A stretch of DNA of 64,000 bases, taken from Fictibacillus norfolkensis (lineage in GTDB: Bacteria > Bacillota > Bacilli > Bacillales > Fictibacillaceae). The stretch lies in the NCBI RefSeq assembly GCF_014836645.1, contig NZ_JACSQM010000006.1, forward strand, positions 1-64,000, given 5' to 3'. Both the position numbers and the translations under genes were made by a program. Under the pieces are notes generated by a model. That model saw only the letters and a program-made list of their open reading frames with translations. It searched no databases and was not told where the DNA came from. Positions 1 to 9,080 of this stretch are shown here, in pieces (within the stretch, counting starts at the first letter, position 1; each line of letters begins with the position of its first letter).

Positions 1-72
1 TTGATAGGTCTGGTGTGGAAGCGTGGTGACACGTGGAGCTGACAGATACTAATCGGTCGAGGGCTTATCCTT
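1..72 (+). rRNA. rrl: 23S ribosomal RNA, 3' end (partial)
   Basis: The first ~72 bases match the conserved end of bacterial 23S rRNA, including the segment ACAGATACTAATCGGTCGAG. The gene continues upstream of the window. The exact 3' end is estimated from the B. subtilis pattern. The 5S gene follows after about 90 bases, the normal 23S-5S order, and no tRNA lies between them. Confidence 0.95.
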
Positions 73-160
73 AAAAAGCATAACGTTTGGAAACGTCGTA
101 TCTAGTTTTGAGAGAACATACTCTCTACAATTTAGAATCATGGTGAAAGTCATGGTTAGG

Positions 161-276
161 TCTAGTGATGATGGCAAAGAGGTCACACCCGTTCCCATAC
201 CGAACACGGAAGTTAAGCTCTTTAGCGCCGATGGTAGTTGGGGGTCTCCCCCTGTTAGAGTAGGACGTCGCTAGGC
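161..276 (+). rRNA. rrf: 5S ribosomal RNA
   Basis: The segment carries the invariant 5S core (CCCGTTCCCATACCGAACAC, then GGAAGTTAAGCTC and GTAGGACG). Its ends TCTAGTG and CGCTAGG pair to form helix I. The length of about 116 nt is standard for Bacillaceae. It is directly followed by a strong intrinsic terminator, so this is the end of the rRNA operon and no tRNA cluster follows. Confidence 0.96.
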
Positions 277-282
277 AAAGAA

Positions 283-322
283 GGTGGGACGAACTTTATG
301 TTCGTTCCATCTTTTTTTTTGT
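283..322 (+). terminator. Intrinsic terminator of the rRNA operon
   Basis: GGTGGGACGAAC and GTTCGTTCCATC form a 12-bp stem (with G-U pairs) over a five-base loop, followed by a long T run from 312. It sits six bases after the 5S gene. Confidence 0.93.
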
Positions 323-483
323 TTTTTTTAAGATTCAAGATACAAAGGATAGTCTCACAATCTAATCAATGAATTTTACAGACACAAAAATATTTAAATT
401 GACTCAAAAAATTAAATCTATGCTCAATATAGAGCTAGGAAGGATTGTCGGAATTTAGCGAACGGCCTTTATTTTTGATTTTA

Positions 484-553
484 GACTTAATGGAGGCTCA
501 TTCCGACTTAATTCACTCTCATTTCGACTTAATTTTGTGCACATAGACTTAAT
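484..553 (+). repeat. Short tandem repeat array, core GACTTAAT, period 21 bp
   Basis: GACTTAAT occurs at 484, 505, 526 and 546, giving spacings of 21, 21 and 20 bases, while the sequence between the cores differs. It has the same architecture as the arrays near 13.9, 20.5, 28.8, 30.9 and 31.8 kb but a different core and no AACACGTACCGTAAAA tail. No coding function is apparent. Confidence 0.7.
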
Positions 554-630
554 TAGCGGTGGTAGATACCCCACTCCGTATGCTTCGAAGATTGGTTTCA
601 GCCACAAAACCTTCCTACAATCCTCAAAAT

Positions 631-662
631 AGGAAGAAGATGGCCAGAGCCATCTTCTTCCT
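631..662 (+). other. Strong hairpin in the rRNA-yebE spacer
   Basis: GGAAGAAGATGGC and GCCATCTTCTTCC form a perfect 13-bp stem with a four-base loop. It is not followed by a T run, so it is not a typical terminator. Its left arm can alternatively pair with CTTCCTA at 611-617 around a loop containing AUCCU, which would give two mutually exclusive structures. It could be part of a small RNA; the function is unknown. Confidence 0.45.
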
Positions 663-945
663 CGCGATATTCTTTAGCAAAAGCTCAAAAAATCCATTAA
701 AATGATTGCTGATACTCGTAATAGAGACCAAACCACAAACCGCAAAACCAACACCATCAAAACACAAGAAAAGGGAGGTTTGGTGTCCACCAAACTTTCA
801 ATATACATACAAGAAGCATCCGCCAAACTTCCTACTAAACTCCTCTAAAATCAATAACTGTTTTTGCATCAATTCTCCAGTTTCCAACTTGTCCAAAAAG
901 TGTTATCCTTAACGAAGTATTTTTCACCTTGGGAGGCTTGCCATC

Positions 946-1473
946 ATGTTAGATAATGCGTTCATCATGGTTGGGATCATTTTATTGATCAATATTGTAT
1001 ATGTATCGTTTTTTACGATCAGGATGATCCTGACGTTAAAAGGACAAAGGTACTTGGCTGCCTTTATTAGTGTGTTCGAGGTTATTATCTATGTGGTCGG
1101 CCTCGGGCTGGTTCTTGATAACTTGAATGAGATTCAAAACTTGATCGCGTATGCGGTTGGTTATGGAATTGGTGTTTTAGTAGGAATGAAGATTGAAGAA
1201 AAGCTAGCACTTGGATATACTACTGTTAACGTAATTACGACAAATCTTGAAGGCGGCTTGCCGAACGAGCTTCGCAACAAAGGCTATGGAGTTACAAACT
1301 GGCTTGCAGAAGGTCGTGAAGGACAGCGTTTGATGATGGAGATCTTAACATCACGTAAATCAGAAATGAACCTATATAATACGGTTAAGGATTTGGATCC
1401 GAAGGCGTTTATAATTTCACATGAGCCTAAAGCGTTTCATGGTGGATTTTGGGTTAAGGGTATCAGGAGGTAA
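946..1473 (+). CDS. yebE: UPF0316/DUF2179 membrane protein YebE
   Basis: This 175-residue protein has three N-terminal membrane segments (about 6-30, 37-58, 65-82) followed by a soluble C-terminal DUF2179-type domain ('[19 protein letters not shown]' through '[15 protein letters not shown]'). The pattern and length match UPF0316 proteins such as B. subtilis YebE. The molecular function is not established; DUF2179 domains are small cytoplasmic modules suspected of ligand or nucleotide sensing. The start has a good site (TTGGGAGG ending near 936). yebG follows after three bases and is probably cotranscribed, as in B. subtilis, where both precede purE. Confidence 0.9.
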   Translation: MLDNAFIMVGIILLINIVYVSFFTIRMILTLKGQRYLAAFISVFEVIIYVVGLGLVLDNLNEIQNLIAYAVGYGIGVLVGMKIEEKLALGYTTVNVITTNLEGGLPNELRNKGYGVTNWLAEGREGQRLMMEILTSRKSEMNLYNTVKDLDPKAFIISHEPKAFHGGFWVKGIRR

Positions 1474-1476
1474 CAG

Positions 1477-1680
1477 ATGGAGAAGAAACCTTCTAAAAAG
1501 AAGTTTGCTGTTGAAGCAGGAGAAACGATCTCGGATTGTCTGGATCGTATGGCCGATGAGGGCTATACACCGGTAAGACGTACGGAAGAGCCCGTTTTCC
1601 ATGAAGTGAAACGCAACGGCAGAATGGAACCAGAAGTAAAGGAACAACGAATTGTATTTGAAGGCAAACTCCTTCAATAA
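1477..1680 (+). CDS. yebG: NETI-motif small protein YebG
   Basis: The 67-residue basic protein matches the NETI family (B. subtilis YebG): a lysine-rich start, then 'AGETISDCLDRMADEGYTPV', where GETI stands for the family's NETI motif, and the 'RRTEEPVFHE' segment. There is no signal peptide or membrane segment, so it is cytoplasmic. Function is unknown. Its ribosome binding site (AGGAGG) lies inside the end of yebE, which suggests translational coupling. The purine control region begins immediately after it. Confidence 0.87.
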   Translation: MEKKPSKKKFAVEAGETISDCLDRMADEGYTPVRRTEEPVFHEVKRNGRMEPEVKEQRIVFEGKLLQ

Positions 1681-1691
1681 TGACCAAAACA

Positions 1692-1725
1692 CGAACATTA
1701 AATGTAATATACAACTTAATGTTCG
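1692..1725 (+). promoter_or_regulatory. PurR operator (paired PurBoxes)
   Basis: CGAACATTAA and TTAATGTTCG form an inverted repeat. The two CGAAC cores are 24 bases apart, which corresponds to two 14-bp PurBoxes separated by 16 bp, the known Bacillus PurR arrangement. The site lies just upstream of the -35 element of the purE promoter. This implies repression by PurR that is relieved by PRPP. Confidence 0.85.
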
Positions 1726-1732
1726 ATTTTTG

Positions 1733-1762
1733 TTGACAAAACAAAACAATCATTGCTACAAT
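1733..1762 (+). promoter_or_regulatory. Sigma-A promoter of the purine operon
   Basis: A perfect -35 TTGACA (1733-1738) and a -10 TACAAT (1757-1762) are 18 bases apart, directly after the PurR operator and about 20 bases before the riboswitch aptamer. Confidence 0.85.
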
Positions 1763-1780
1763 AAAACCAGAAGAATAAAG

Positions 1781-1852
1781 CCCTCATATAATTTCGGGGA
1801 TATGGCCCGTAAGTCTCTACCTGATGACCGTTATTTCATCAGACTATGAGGG
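1781..1852 (+). promoter_or_regulatory. Purine riboswitch aptamer, guanine type
   Basis: P1 is CCCTCATA/TATGAGGG. The first loop arm contains GGATATGGC, J2/3 contains GTCTCTAC, and the second arm is CTGATGA-TCATCAG. J3/1 reads GACTATG, which places C at the ligand-pairing position (C74 in xpt numbering), typical of guanine/hypoxanthine binding rather than adenine (U74). A terminator follows about 37 bases downstream, so guanine is expected to switch transcription off before purE. Confidence 0.95.
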
Positions 1853-1888
1853 AAAGCATCTTTCTGTCTATTTTTATCGGATACGTAT

Positions 1889-1945
1889 GTCCAGTTGGCT
1901 GCTTTCTCTCATATTAGGGAGAAGCATACCAACTGGACTTTTTTA
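1889..1945 (+). terminator. Riboswitch-controlled attenuator terminator
   Basis: GTCCAGTTGG...GCTTTCTCTC and GGGAGAAGC...CCAACTGGAC form a long stem followed by TTTTTTAT. It is the expression platform of the purine riboswitch and ends about 25 bases before purE. Confidence 0.92.
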
Positions 1946-1971
1946 TATTTTCTGACAATAAGGAGGCTACC

Positions 1972-2457
1972 ATGGCTAAAGTTGGCGTGATCATGGGAAG
2001 TGTTTCAGATTGGGAAACAATGAAAGAAGCGTGTGACCTATTAGATGAACTTGAAGTAGCTTACGAGAAAAAAGTAGTTTCTGCACACCGTACACCGGAT
2101 CTCATGTTTCAATACGCAGAAGAAGCAGAATATAGAGGGATTGAAGTGATCATTGCTGGAGCTGGTGGGGCAGCCCACTTACCTGGTATGGTCGCAGCTA
2201 AAACGATCCTGCCTGTTATCGGTGTTCCGGTTCAATCCAAAGCGCTTAACGGCATGGATTCACTGTTATCCATCGTTCAGATGCCAAAAGGTGTTCCTGT
2301 CGCGACGGTTGCGATCGGGAGGGCTGGTGCAGCGAATGCCGGACTTTTAGCCGCACAGATGGTGGCTGTACATGATGAAGGAGTCAAACAACGCTTAAAA
2401 CAACGCCGTGCCACAGCACAACAACTGGCGATCGAAAGTAGTGAGCTTCTTGTTTAA
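1972..2457 (+). CDS. purE: N5-carboxyaminoimidazole ribonucleotide mutase PurE
   Basis: PurE converts N5-CAIR to CAIR in de novo purine synthesis, using the product of PurK. The 161-residue length is typical of class I PurE. The phosphate-binding 'GSVSD' (9-13), the catalytic 'SAHRTP' (37-42) and the glycine-rich '[11 protein letters not shown]' (about 62-72) are intact. It starts at ATG after AAGGAGG and is the first gene behind the riboswitch terminator. The end overlaps the start of purK, so translation of the two is probably coupled. Confidence 0.97.
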   Translation: MAKVGVIMGSVSDWETMKEACDLLDELEVAYEKKVVSAHRTPDLMFQYAEEAEYRGIEVIIAGAGGAAHLPGMVAAKTILPVIGVPVQSKALNGMDSLLSIVQMPKGVPVATVAIGRAGAANAGLLAAQMVAVHDEGVKQRLKQRRATAQQLAIESSELLV

Positions 2458-3604
2458 GACGATAAAACCACAGCAAACACTTGGTATACTTGGCGGAGGC
2501 CAGCTCGGCCGCATGATGGCGTTGAGCGCTCGTGAGATGGGATTGAACGTTGTTGTTTTAGAACCAGGAGAGAATTCACCATGCGGGCAGGTTGCGGATC
2601 AACAGATCACAACAGCTTATGATGACCGAGAAGGCATCAAGAAGCTTGCAGAACAAAGCGATGTCGTCACATACGAGTTTGAAAACATAGATGCAGAGAG
2701 TGCGAACTGGTTAGAAGAGAATGCGAACTTACCGCAGGGAAGCCGTCTTCTTTCCGTCACTCAGCACCGTTTGAAAGAGAAAGAAACGCTTCAAAAAGCA
2801 GGGGTTCCTGTTGCACCATATAGACCGGTTTCTGATATGAATTCGTTACAGGTCGCGATTGGGGAGTTAGGTTACCCTTCTGTAGTAAAAACGTGCAGAG
2901 GCGGTTACGACGGGAAAGGGCAGTTTGTGATCAAGCAAGAAAGTGATCTTGAGATTGCAGCAACACTTTTAGAGAAAGAGACAGATTGTGTGCTGGAAGC
3001 TTGGGTTGACTTTGAAAAAGAAGTATCCGTAATCATAACGAGAAGTGTGAGCGGTGAGGTTAAATCGTTTCCGATCGCAGAAAATATACACAAAGAGAAT
3101 ATCCTGCATCAAACGATCGCGCCGGCACGCATCACGAACAAAACAGCGGATAAAGCAAAGCTCCTAGCGGGGTCAATCGCAACGGAATTAGAGCTTGTTG
3201 GTACGCTTGCCGTAGAGATGTTCGTCGCAAAGGACGGTACGATTTATGTGAACGAACTCGCGCCACGCCCGCATAACTCGGGGCATTACACGATCGAGGC
3301 GTGTGAGACTTCACAGTTCGATCAGCATGTACGCGCAGTATGCAACTGGCCGCTTGGCAATACAGAATTAATAAAACCAGCCGTGATGATCAACATATTA
3401 GGTGAACATCATGAGACTGTGTTACGCGAGATAGGAAATTTAGGAGAAGCGAAACTTCATCTGTACGGAAAGAAAGAAGCGAAAGCGAAACGAAAGATGG
3501 GGCATATCACGGTTTTAGGTGATACGATTGAACAGGCACTAGAAAAAGCAGAAAAAGTGTCCGCACTATTTTTAAGTGATAACAAAACGGAGGTAACACA
3601 ATGA
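2441..3604 (+). CDS. purK: N5-carboxyaminoimidazole ribonucleotide synthase PurK
   Basis: PurK is an ATP-grasp enzyme that makes N5-CAIR from AIR, ATP and bicarbonate and hands it to PurE. The N-terminal '[12 protein letters not shown]' nucleotide-binding turn, the ATP-grasp '[14 protein letters not shown]' and the metal site '[14 protein letters not shown]' are present. I prefer the GTG start at 2441: it gives 14 residues before GILGGG, as in B. subtilis, and overlaps purE by 17 bases. A TTG at 2450 is an alternative. The stop overlaps the purB ATG by four bases (ATGA). Confidence 0.94.
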   Translation: MSFLFKTIKPQQTLGILGGGQLGRMMALSAREMGLNVVVLEPGENSPCGQVADQQITTAYDDREGIKKLAEQSDVVTYEFENIDAESANWLEENANLPQGSRLLSVTQHRLKEKETLQKAGVPVAPYRPVSDMNSLQVAIGELGYPSVVKTCRGGYDGKGQFVIKQESDLEIAATLLEKETDCVLEAWVDFEKEVSVIITRSVSGEVKSFPIAENIHKENILHQTIAPARITNKTADKAKLLAGSIATELELVGTLAVEMFVAKDGTIYVNELAPRPHNSGHYTIEACETSQFDQHVRAVCNWPLGNTELIKPAVMINILGEHHETVLREIGNLGEAKLHLYGKKEAKAKRKMGHITVLGDTIEQALEKAEKVSALFLSDNKTEVTQ

Positions 3605-4893
3605 TTGAACGCTATACACGCCCTGAAATGGGAGCGATCTGGACGGACGAAAACAAATATCAAGCGTGGCTTGAAGTAGAGATCTTAGCTTGTGAAGCTT
3701 GGGCAGAACTAGGAGATATTCCGAAAGAAGACGTGAAGAAGCTTCGTGAAAACGCGTCTTTCGATATTAACCGAATCCTAGAGATCGAAGAGGAAACGCG
3801 CCATGATGTTGTTGCGTTTACACGAGCGGTATCTGAAACGCTTGGTGAAGAGCGTAAATGGGTACATTACGGATTAACTTCCACAGATGTTGTAGATACA
3901 GCTCTATCGTATCTACTTAAACAAGCAAATGACATTTTAGCGAAAGATCTAGATCGTTTCGTTGAGATTCTTGCTGAAAAAGCAAAAGAACATAAATATA
4001 CCGTTATGATGGGTCGTACGCACGGTGTACATGCTGAGCCTACAACGTTTGGATTGAAGCTTGCTCTTTGGTACGAAGAGATGAAGCGTAACGTCGAACG
4101 TTTCAAGCAAGCGTCTGACACGGTTCGTTTCGGTAAAATTTCTGGAGCGGTTGGAACGTATGCGAACATCGATCCTTTCGTTGAAAAATATGTGTGTGAA
4201 AAGCTTGGACTAGAAGCATCACCGATCTCAACACAAACATTGCAGCGTGACCGTCACGCGCATTACATGTCAACGTTGGCACTTATCGCGACGAGCATAG
4301 AGAAGTTCGCAACTGAAGTACGCGGTCTTCAAAAGAGTGAAACGCGTGAAGTAGAAGAGTTCTTTGCAAAAGGTCAAAAAGGATCATCGGCCATGCCGCA
4401 TAAACGTAATCCGATCGGATCTGAAAACATGACAGGTCTTGCTCGTGTGATCCGCGGTTACATGATGACAGCATATGAGAACGTATCCCTATGGCATGAG
4501 CGTGATATCTCCCATTCATCAGCTGAGCGTGTGATCTTACCAGATGCAACGATCGCACTGAACTACATGCTGAACCGTTTTGGCAACATCATCAAGAACT
4601 TAACCGTGTTCCCAGAAAACATGAAACGCAACATGGAGCGCACATACGGATTGATCTACTCACAGCGCGTACTCCTCAAATTGATCGACAAAGGAATGGC
4701 ACGTGAAGAAGCATACGACACAGTGCAGCCAAAAGCGATGCAAGCATGGGAAGAAGGCGTACAGTTCAGAACATTAGTAGAAGCTGAACAAAAAATTACT
4801 GAAAAATTAACACCTGAAGAAATCTCTGAATGCTTTGACTACAGTTATCATCTGTCACACGTAGACACAATCTTCGACAGATTAGGGCTTTAA
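3601..4893 (+). CDS. purB: Adenylosuccinate lyase PurB
   Basis: PurB cleaves fumarate from SAICAR (IMP branch) and from adenylosuccinate (AMP branch). The 430-residue protein belongs to the fumarase/aspartase superfamily. The signature loop '[11 protein letters not shown]' (about 261-271) and the 'TSTDVVDTA' and '[14 protein letters not shown]' active-site segments are intact. It overlaps purK by four bases. After it the operon is interrupted by 324 bases holding a dispersed GC-rich repeat before purC. In B. subtilis this junction is tight. Confidence 0.97.
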   Translation: MIERYTRPEMGAIWTDENKYQAWLEVEILACEAWAELGDIPKEDVKKLRENASFDINRILEIEEETRHDVVAFTRAVSETLGEERKWVHYGLTSTDVVDTALSYLLKQANDILAKDLDRFVEILAEKAKEHKYTVMMGRTHGVHAEPTTFGLKLALWYEEMKRNVERFKQASDTVRFGKISGAVGTYANIDPFVEKYVCEKLGLEASPISTQTLQRDRHAHYMSTLALIATSIEKFATEVRGLQKSETREVEEFFAKGQKGSSAMPHKRNPIGSENMTGLARVIRGYMMTAYENVSLWHERDISHSSAERVILPDATIALNYMLNRFGNIIKNLTVFPENMKRNMERTYGLIYSQRVLLKLIDKGMAREEAYDTVQPKAMQAWEEGVQFRTLVEAEQKITEKLTPEEISECFDYSYHLSHVDTIFDRLGL

Positions 4894-4948
4894 AGGGTTT
4901 TATAAGAAAGATCTTTTAATTAGTTGTTTTTGAAAGACTTCATTGAAA

Positions 4949-5076
4949 GTTGATTGAAGTGTAAGATGCGAGACTCCTGCGGGACGAGTGGGCAGGTGAG
5001 ACCCTCAATGGCGCAAAGCGGCGAGGGGCTCACCGCACGCCCCGCGGAAAGCGAGTATCTGAAACGGAAATCAACC
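4949..5076 (-). repeat. Dispersed GC-rich Bacillaceae repeat, copy 1
   Basis: The element runs from GTTGATTGAAGTG to CGGAAATCAACC and contains GAGACTCCTGCGGG, GGTGAGACC, CTCACCGC and GCCCCGCGGAAAGCGAG. Its ends are complementary (GTTGATT/AATCAAC), so it can fold on itself. It is in opposite orientation to the copies near 13.7, 35.3, 41.1 and 46.8 kb. Similar sequences are very common between genes in Bacillaceae. Here it separates purB from purC. Confidence 0.8.
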
Positions 5077-5133
5077 TCTCTCTCAACGGCAACATTGTCA
5101 TACTAAAAAGCTTTTAAGAAGTACTTCAACTAA

Positions 5134-5178
5134 AAAGAGAGTGATCTATTGAGCTCTCTTTCTCTTTGCCTTTTTTAA
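5134..5178 (+). terminator. Possible weak terminator between purB and purC
   Basis: AAAGAGAG (5134-5141) and CTCTCTTT (5154-5161) form an 8-bp stem, and a T run (TTTTTT) follows after a short gap. If functional it would lower expression of the downstream purine genes. No clear new promoter is visible before purC, so read-through must be substantial. Confidence 0.3.
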
Positions 5179-5217
5179 AAGATTGAATATTGGGAATCTT
5201 CATATAACGGAGGGGTC

Positions 5218-5943
5218 ATGATGGAGAAGTTAGAGCAGCTATACGAAGGAAAAGCAAAACGCATCTACCGCACAACCGACGAAGAAGTCGTTTGGGTCAG
5301 CTACAAAGATTCAGCAACGGCGTTCAACGGCGAGAAAAAAGCCGAGATCGCAGGAAAAGGAAGACTGAACAACGAGATCTCATCCATCCTTTTTGAACTG
5401 CTCAAAGAGAAGGGAATCGACTCCCACTTCGTAAAACGAGTATCCGAAACCGAACAGCTCGTAAAGAAGGTGACCATCATCCCCTTAGAAGTGGTTGTCC
5501 GCAACATCGCGGCGGGATCGTTATCAAAGCGTACCGGTATTCCTGAAGGTCAGATCCTTCCACGCACGATCGTCGAATTTTATTACAAAAACGATGACCT
5601 CGGCGATCCGCTTATTACGGAAGAACATATCGACATCATGAACTTGGCAACGCGAGAGCAACTCAGTCAGATTTCAGAACATGCGATTCAGATCAACGAA
5701 GTGCTCACTTCTTATTTTGTTCAAAAGAACGTAAAGCTCGTCGACTTTAAGCTGGAGTTCGGAACAGATGCTAACGGAAACCTTATGCTCGCTGACGAAA
5801 TTTCTCCTGATACATGCCGTTTATGGGATGCAGAAACGAACGAGAAACTCGATAAAGATGTATTTCGCCGAGGGTTAGGAAGTTTAACAGATGCTTATGA
5901 AAAAATACTACAACGTCTAGGAGGCCTATCATGTACAAAGTAA
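5218..5943 (+). CDS. purC: SAICAR synthetase PurC
   Basis: PurC (phosphoribosylaminoimidazole-succinocarboxamide synthase) joins CAIR and aspartate with ATP. The 241-residue protein shows 'YEGKAKRIY' near the N terminus, 'VVRNIAAGSLSKR' and 'DEISPDTCRLWD', all hallmarks of the family. Two adjacent ATG codons follow the GGAGGGG site. The second (5221) has the more usual spacing, so the true start may be one codon later. It overlaps purS by 13 bases. Confidence 0.96.
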   Translation: MMEKLEQLYEGKAKRIYRTTDEEVVWVSYKDSATAFNGEKKAEIAGKGRLNNEISSILFELLKEKGIDSHFVKRVSETEQLVKKVTIIPLEVVVRNIAAGSLSKRTGIPEGQILPRTIVEFYYKNDDLGDPLITEEHIDIMNLATREQLSQISEHAIQINEVLTSYFVQKNVKLVDFKLEFGTDANGNLMLADEISPDTCRLWDAETNEKLDKDVFRRGLGSLTDAYEKILQRLGGLSCTK

Positions 5944-6185
5944 AGGTGTATGTAACATTAAGAGAGAGTGTATTAGATCCGCAAGGTAAGGCAGTAATGA
6001 GCTCGCTTCACAAAATGGGACAGTCAGAGGTTGAAGATGTACGTATTGGTAAGTATCTGGAGTTAACGCTTCAAAAAGGCGACTACAATCTAGATGAGAA
6101 AATCGTGAACATGTGCTCGAAACTTTTATCGAATCCAGTGATCGAAGACTACCGCTACGAGGTGGAGGAGGTTGTCGCACAGTGA
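5931..6185 (+). CDS. purS: FGAM synthase subunit PurS
   Basis: This 84-residue protein is the small structural subunit of the three-part formylglycinamidine ribonucleotide synthase (PurLQS) of Gram-positive bacteria. The '[17 protein letters not shown]' start and '[10 protein letters not shown]' are typical. PurS dimers bridge PurL and PurQ. It overlaps both neighbours (purC by 13 bases, purQ by 4), consistent with tightly coupled synthesis of a complex. Confidence 0.95.
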   Translation: MYKVKVYVTLRESVLDPQGKAVMSSLHKMGQSEVEDVRIGKYLELTLQKGDYNLDEKIVNMCSKLLSNPVIEDYRYEVEEVVAQ

Positions 6186-6865
6186 AGTTTGCTGTAATCG
6201 TTTTTCCAGGATCAAACTGTGACACTGACATGTATCATGCTGTAAAAGATGAGCTCGGCGCAGAAGTTGAGTACGTCTGGCACGATGCAACGAACTTAAA
6301 TCAATTTGACGGTATCTTATTGCCTGGTGGTTTCTCTTATGGAGACTACCTCCGCTCTGGCGCTATCGCACAATTCTCGAACGTGATGACAGAAGTGGTT
6401 AAAGCAGCACGTGAAGGAAAACCGGTTCTTGGCGTTTGTAACGGATTTCAGATTTTACTAGAAACAGGACTTCTGCCAGGAGCGATGCGCCGCAATGAAT
6501 CATTGAAATTCATCTGCCAGCCAGAAGAGCTAGTCGTTGAGAACACATCGACGATCTTCACGACTCAGTATGAAAAAGGAGAAGTGATCTCCGTTCCAGT
6601 CGCACATGGTGAAGGCAACTATTATTGCGATAAAGACACGCTGCAACAGCTAAAGGCGAACAATCAGATCGTATTCACGTATAGGAACAATCCGAACGGA
6701 TCGGTTGAAAACATTGCCGGTATCACGAACGAAGAAGGCAACGTGCTAGGTATGATGCCACATCCGGAACGCGCGGTCGATGAGCTGTTAGGAAGCAAAG
6801 ATGGTCTTAAATTATTTCAATCTATTGTGAAGAGCTGGAGGGAACGTTATGTCGCTGCAAAATGA
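6182..6865 (+). CDS. purQ: FGAM synthase glutaminase subunit PurQ
   Basis: PurQ is the class I glutaminase that supplies ammonia to PurL. The nucleophile loop '[11 protein letters not shown]' and the His/Glu pair in 'MMPHPERA' are present, along with the N-terminal '[10 protein letters not shown]'. I choose the GTG at 6182 (227 residues) because GGAGGAGG lies just upstream and the protein then begins with the conserved [11 protein letters not shown]. The longer upstream reading overlaps purS and lacks similarity. It overlaps purL by 17 bases. Confidence 0.96.
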   Translation: MKFAVIVFPGSNCDTDMYHAVKDELGAEVEYVWHDATNLNQFDGILLPGGFSYGDYLRSGAIAQFSNVMTEVVKAAREGKPVLGVCNGFQILLETGLLPGAMRRNESLKFICQPEELVVENTSTIFTTQYEKGEVISVPVAHGEGNYYCDKDTLQQLKANNQIVFTYRNNPNGSVENIAGITNEEGNVLGMMPHPERAVDELLGSKDGLKLFQSIVKSWRERYVAAK

Positions 6866-9080
6866 ACCAACAAGTTCACAAATTAAAGAGCAAAAATTAT
6901 ACCGTGAGATGGGTTTAAGTGATTCAGAGTTTGAACTCGTAGAAAAGATTATCGGCAGATCTCCTAACTGGACAGAAACAGGACTGTTCTCCGTTATGTG
7001 GAGTGAGCACTGTTCTTATAAAAATTCAAAGCCTGTTCTAAGCAAGTTCCCTACAAAAGGTGAGCGCGTACTTCAAGGTCCTGGTGAAGGTGCTGGGATC
7101 GTGGATATCGGTGACGGTCAAGCGGTTGTTTTCAAGATCGAATCTCATAACCACCCTTCAGCGATCGAGCCTTATCAAGGAGCTGCAACAGGTGTCGGTG
7201 GAATCATCCGTGACGTTTTCTCAATGGGAGCGCGTCCGATCGCGATGCTGAACTCACTTCGTTTTGGAGAGCTAGAGTCACCGCGTGTGAAGTATTTGTT
7301 CGAACAAGTGGTAGCGGGGATCGCAGGCTACGGCAACTGTATCGGAATTCCGACGGTTGGTGGAGAAGTTCAATTCGATCCATCGTATGAAGGCAATCCA
7401 CTTGTGAATGCGATGTGCGTCGGTCTGATCGATCATAAAGACATTAAAAAGGGACAAGCGAAGGGTGCTGGAAACTCTGTGATGTACGTTGGGGCGAAAA
7501 CAGGCCGTGATGGAATCCACGGTGCAACGTTTGCATCGGAAGAGCTTTCTGAAGCGTCAGAAGAAAAGCGTCCAGCGGTTCAAGTTGGAGATCCTTTTAT
7601 GGAGAAACTCGTTATGGAAGCGTGCCTCGAGCTCATTCATAACTGTGATGCGCTTGTCGGAATTCAAGATATGGGTGCGGCAGGTCTTACAAGTTCATCC
7701 GCTGAGATGGCAAGTAAAGCGGGTATGGGAATCGAGATGAACCTTGATCTTATTCCACAGCGTGAAACAGGTATGACGGCATATGAGATGATGCTTTCAG
7801 AATCTCAAGAGCGCATGTTGTTAGTCGTTGAAAAAGGCCGTGAGCATGAAGTGGAAAAGATCTTTGCAAAATGGGATCTTGATTGCGTAACAGTTGGAAC
7901 GGTTATCGAAGAACAAGTACTGCGTCTTACTCACCAAGGGGAGATCGTAGCAGATGTACCGGTAGATGCTCTTGCAGAAGATGCTCCAGTTTATCATAAG
8001 CCATCCAAAGAACCTGCTTATTATGGCGAGTTCCAAGCGCAAGCAGATTACTTACCAGAGATTACTAGCTTCAAATCTACGTTGCTCTCTCTTTTGAAGC
8101 AGCCAACGATCGCGAGCAAAGAGTGGGTTTACAACCAGTACGACTACATGGTGCGCACGAATACGGTCGTAGCACCTGGATCAGATGCAGCAGTTGTTCG
8201 AATCCGAGGAACGAAAAAAGCGCTAGCGATGACAACAGACTGTAATTCTCGCTATCTGTATTTAGACCCAGAAGTGGGCGGCATGATCGCTGTTGCCGAA
8301 GCAGCTCGTAATCTTGTATGTTCAGGAGCGCAGCCTCTTGCGGTGACAGATTGCTTGAACTACGGAAATCCTGAAAAGCCAGAGATCTTCTGGCAGCTAG
8401 AGAAATCAGCTGACGGTATGAGTGCGGCATGCAACAAACTCGCAACGCCAGTAATCGGCGGTAACGTATCTCTTTATAACGAAACGAACGGTGTAGCCGT
8501 TTACCCGACGCCAGTCATCGGTATGGTCGGGCTTATCGAAGACACGAAGCACATCGTGACTCAAAGCTTTAAAGAAGCGGGCGACATCATCTATCTGATC
8601 GGTGAGAGCAAAGCTGAATTTGGCGGAAGTGAGCTTCAGAAGATGAAAGAAGGACGCATTTTTGGTAAAGCGCCTCACATCGATCTAGAAGTGGAAGAAA
8701 CAAGACAGCGTGAGATTTTAGCAGCGATTCAAAAAGGCTTGATCCAATCTGCGCATGACGTTGCAGAAGGCGGACTATCTGTTGCACTTGCTGAGTCTGT
8801 GATGGACGGAAAAATAGGAGCGAGCGTGACGTTAACAGATGAGCCGATTGGAAGTCTTTTCGGAGAATCTCAATCCCGTTTCTTAGTCACAGTAAAACCT
8901 GAACATCAAGATGAGTTCCAACAGCTTGTAAAAGACGCAAAAATCATAGGTTTTGTACGTTCTGAGAGCGGTCTAGCGATCGATAATGAGCAGGGTGAAG
9001 AGTTGTTATCCTGCACGCTCCAGGAGATGCAAGACGCCTGGAAAGGAGCTATTCCATGCTTGCTGACATCAAAGGCTTAA
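6849..9080 (+). CDS. purL: FGAM synthase large subunit PurL
   Basis: PurL converts FGAR to FGAM with ATP and ammonia delivered by PurQ. The 743-residue length is that of small-type PurL, which needs separate PurS and PurQ, both encoded just upstream. The signature '[18 protein letters not shown]' with the catalytic His (about residues 97-114), the glycine-rich '[15 protein letters not shown]' and a second half with '[11 protein letters not shown]' show the duplicated AIR-synthase-like fold. It overlaps purF by 25 bases. Confidence 0.97.
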   Translation: MSLQNEPTSSQIKEQKLYREMGLSDSEFELVEKIIGRSPNWTETGLFSVMWSEHCSYKNSKPVLSKFPTKGERVLQGPGEGAGIVDIGDGQAVVFKIESHNHPSAIEPYQGAATGVGGIIRDVFSMGARPIAMLNSLRFGELESPRVKYLFEQVVAGIAGYGNCIGIPTVGGEVQFDPSYEGNPLVNAMCVGLIDHKDIKKGQAKGAGNSVMYVGAKTGRDGIHGATFASEELSEASEEKRPAVQVGDPFMEKLVMEACLELIHNCDALVGIQDMGAAGLTSSSAEMASKAGMGIEMNLDLIPQRETGMTAYEMMLSESQERMLLVVEKGREHEVEKIFAKWDLDCVTVGTVIEEQVLRLTHQGEIVADVPVDALAEDAPVYHKPSKEPAYYGEFQAQADYLPEITSFKSTLLSLLKQPTIASKEWVYNQYDYMVRTNTVVAPGSDAAVVRIRGTKKALAMTTDCNSRYLYLDPEVGGMIAVAEAARNLVCSGAQPLAVTDCLNYGNPEKPEIFWQLEKSADGMSAACNKLATPVIGGNVSLYNETNGVAVYPTPVIGMVGLIEDTKHIVTQSFKEAGDIIYLIGESKAEFGGSELQKMKEGRIFGKAPHIDLEVEETRQREILAAIQKGLIQSAHDVAEGGLSVALAESVMDGKIGASVTLTDEPIGSLFGESQSRFLVTVKPEHQDEFQQLVKDAKIIGFVRSESGLAIDNEQGEELLSCTLQEMQDAWKGAIPCLLTSKA

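Larger units (their letters stand above)
323..945. other. Non-coding stretch between rRNA operon and yebE
   Basis: No convincing gene is visible in these ~620 bases. The only longer open frame (706-912) lacks a ribosome binding site and looks compositionally random. The stretch contains a 21-bp-period repeat at 484-553 and a strong hairpin at 631-662. A ribosome binding site (GGGAGG near 930) at its end belongs to yebE. Confidence 0.7.

Noticed and set aside
631..662. Intrinsic terminator
   Set aside because: The stem is strong, but it is followed by TCGCGATATTC rather than a T run.
706..912. Open frame of 68 codons between the rRNA operon and yebE
   Set aside because: It starts at TTG without a ribosome binding site, has a random-looking lysine/proline-rich composition and no family resemblance.
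1652..1849. Open frame covering the PurBoxes and the riboswitch
   Set aside because: The region is fully explained by regulatory elements; the frame has no ribosome binding site.
3867..4169. Antisense frames inside the purine genes
   Set aside because: Frames of about 60-130 codons on the minus strand of pur genes are shadows of the coding strand, without ribosome binding sites or homology.
5160..5215. New promoter in front of purC
   Set aside because: The best -35/-10 pair (TTGAAT and TATAAC) is only 14 bases apart, and no PurBox is present.
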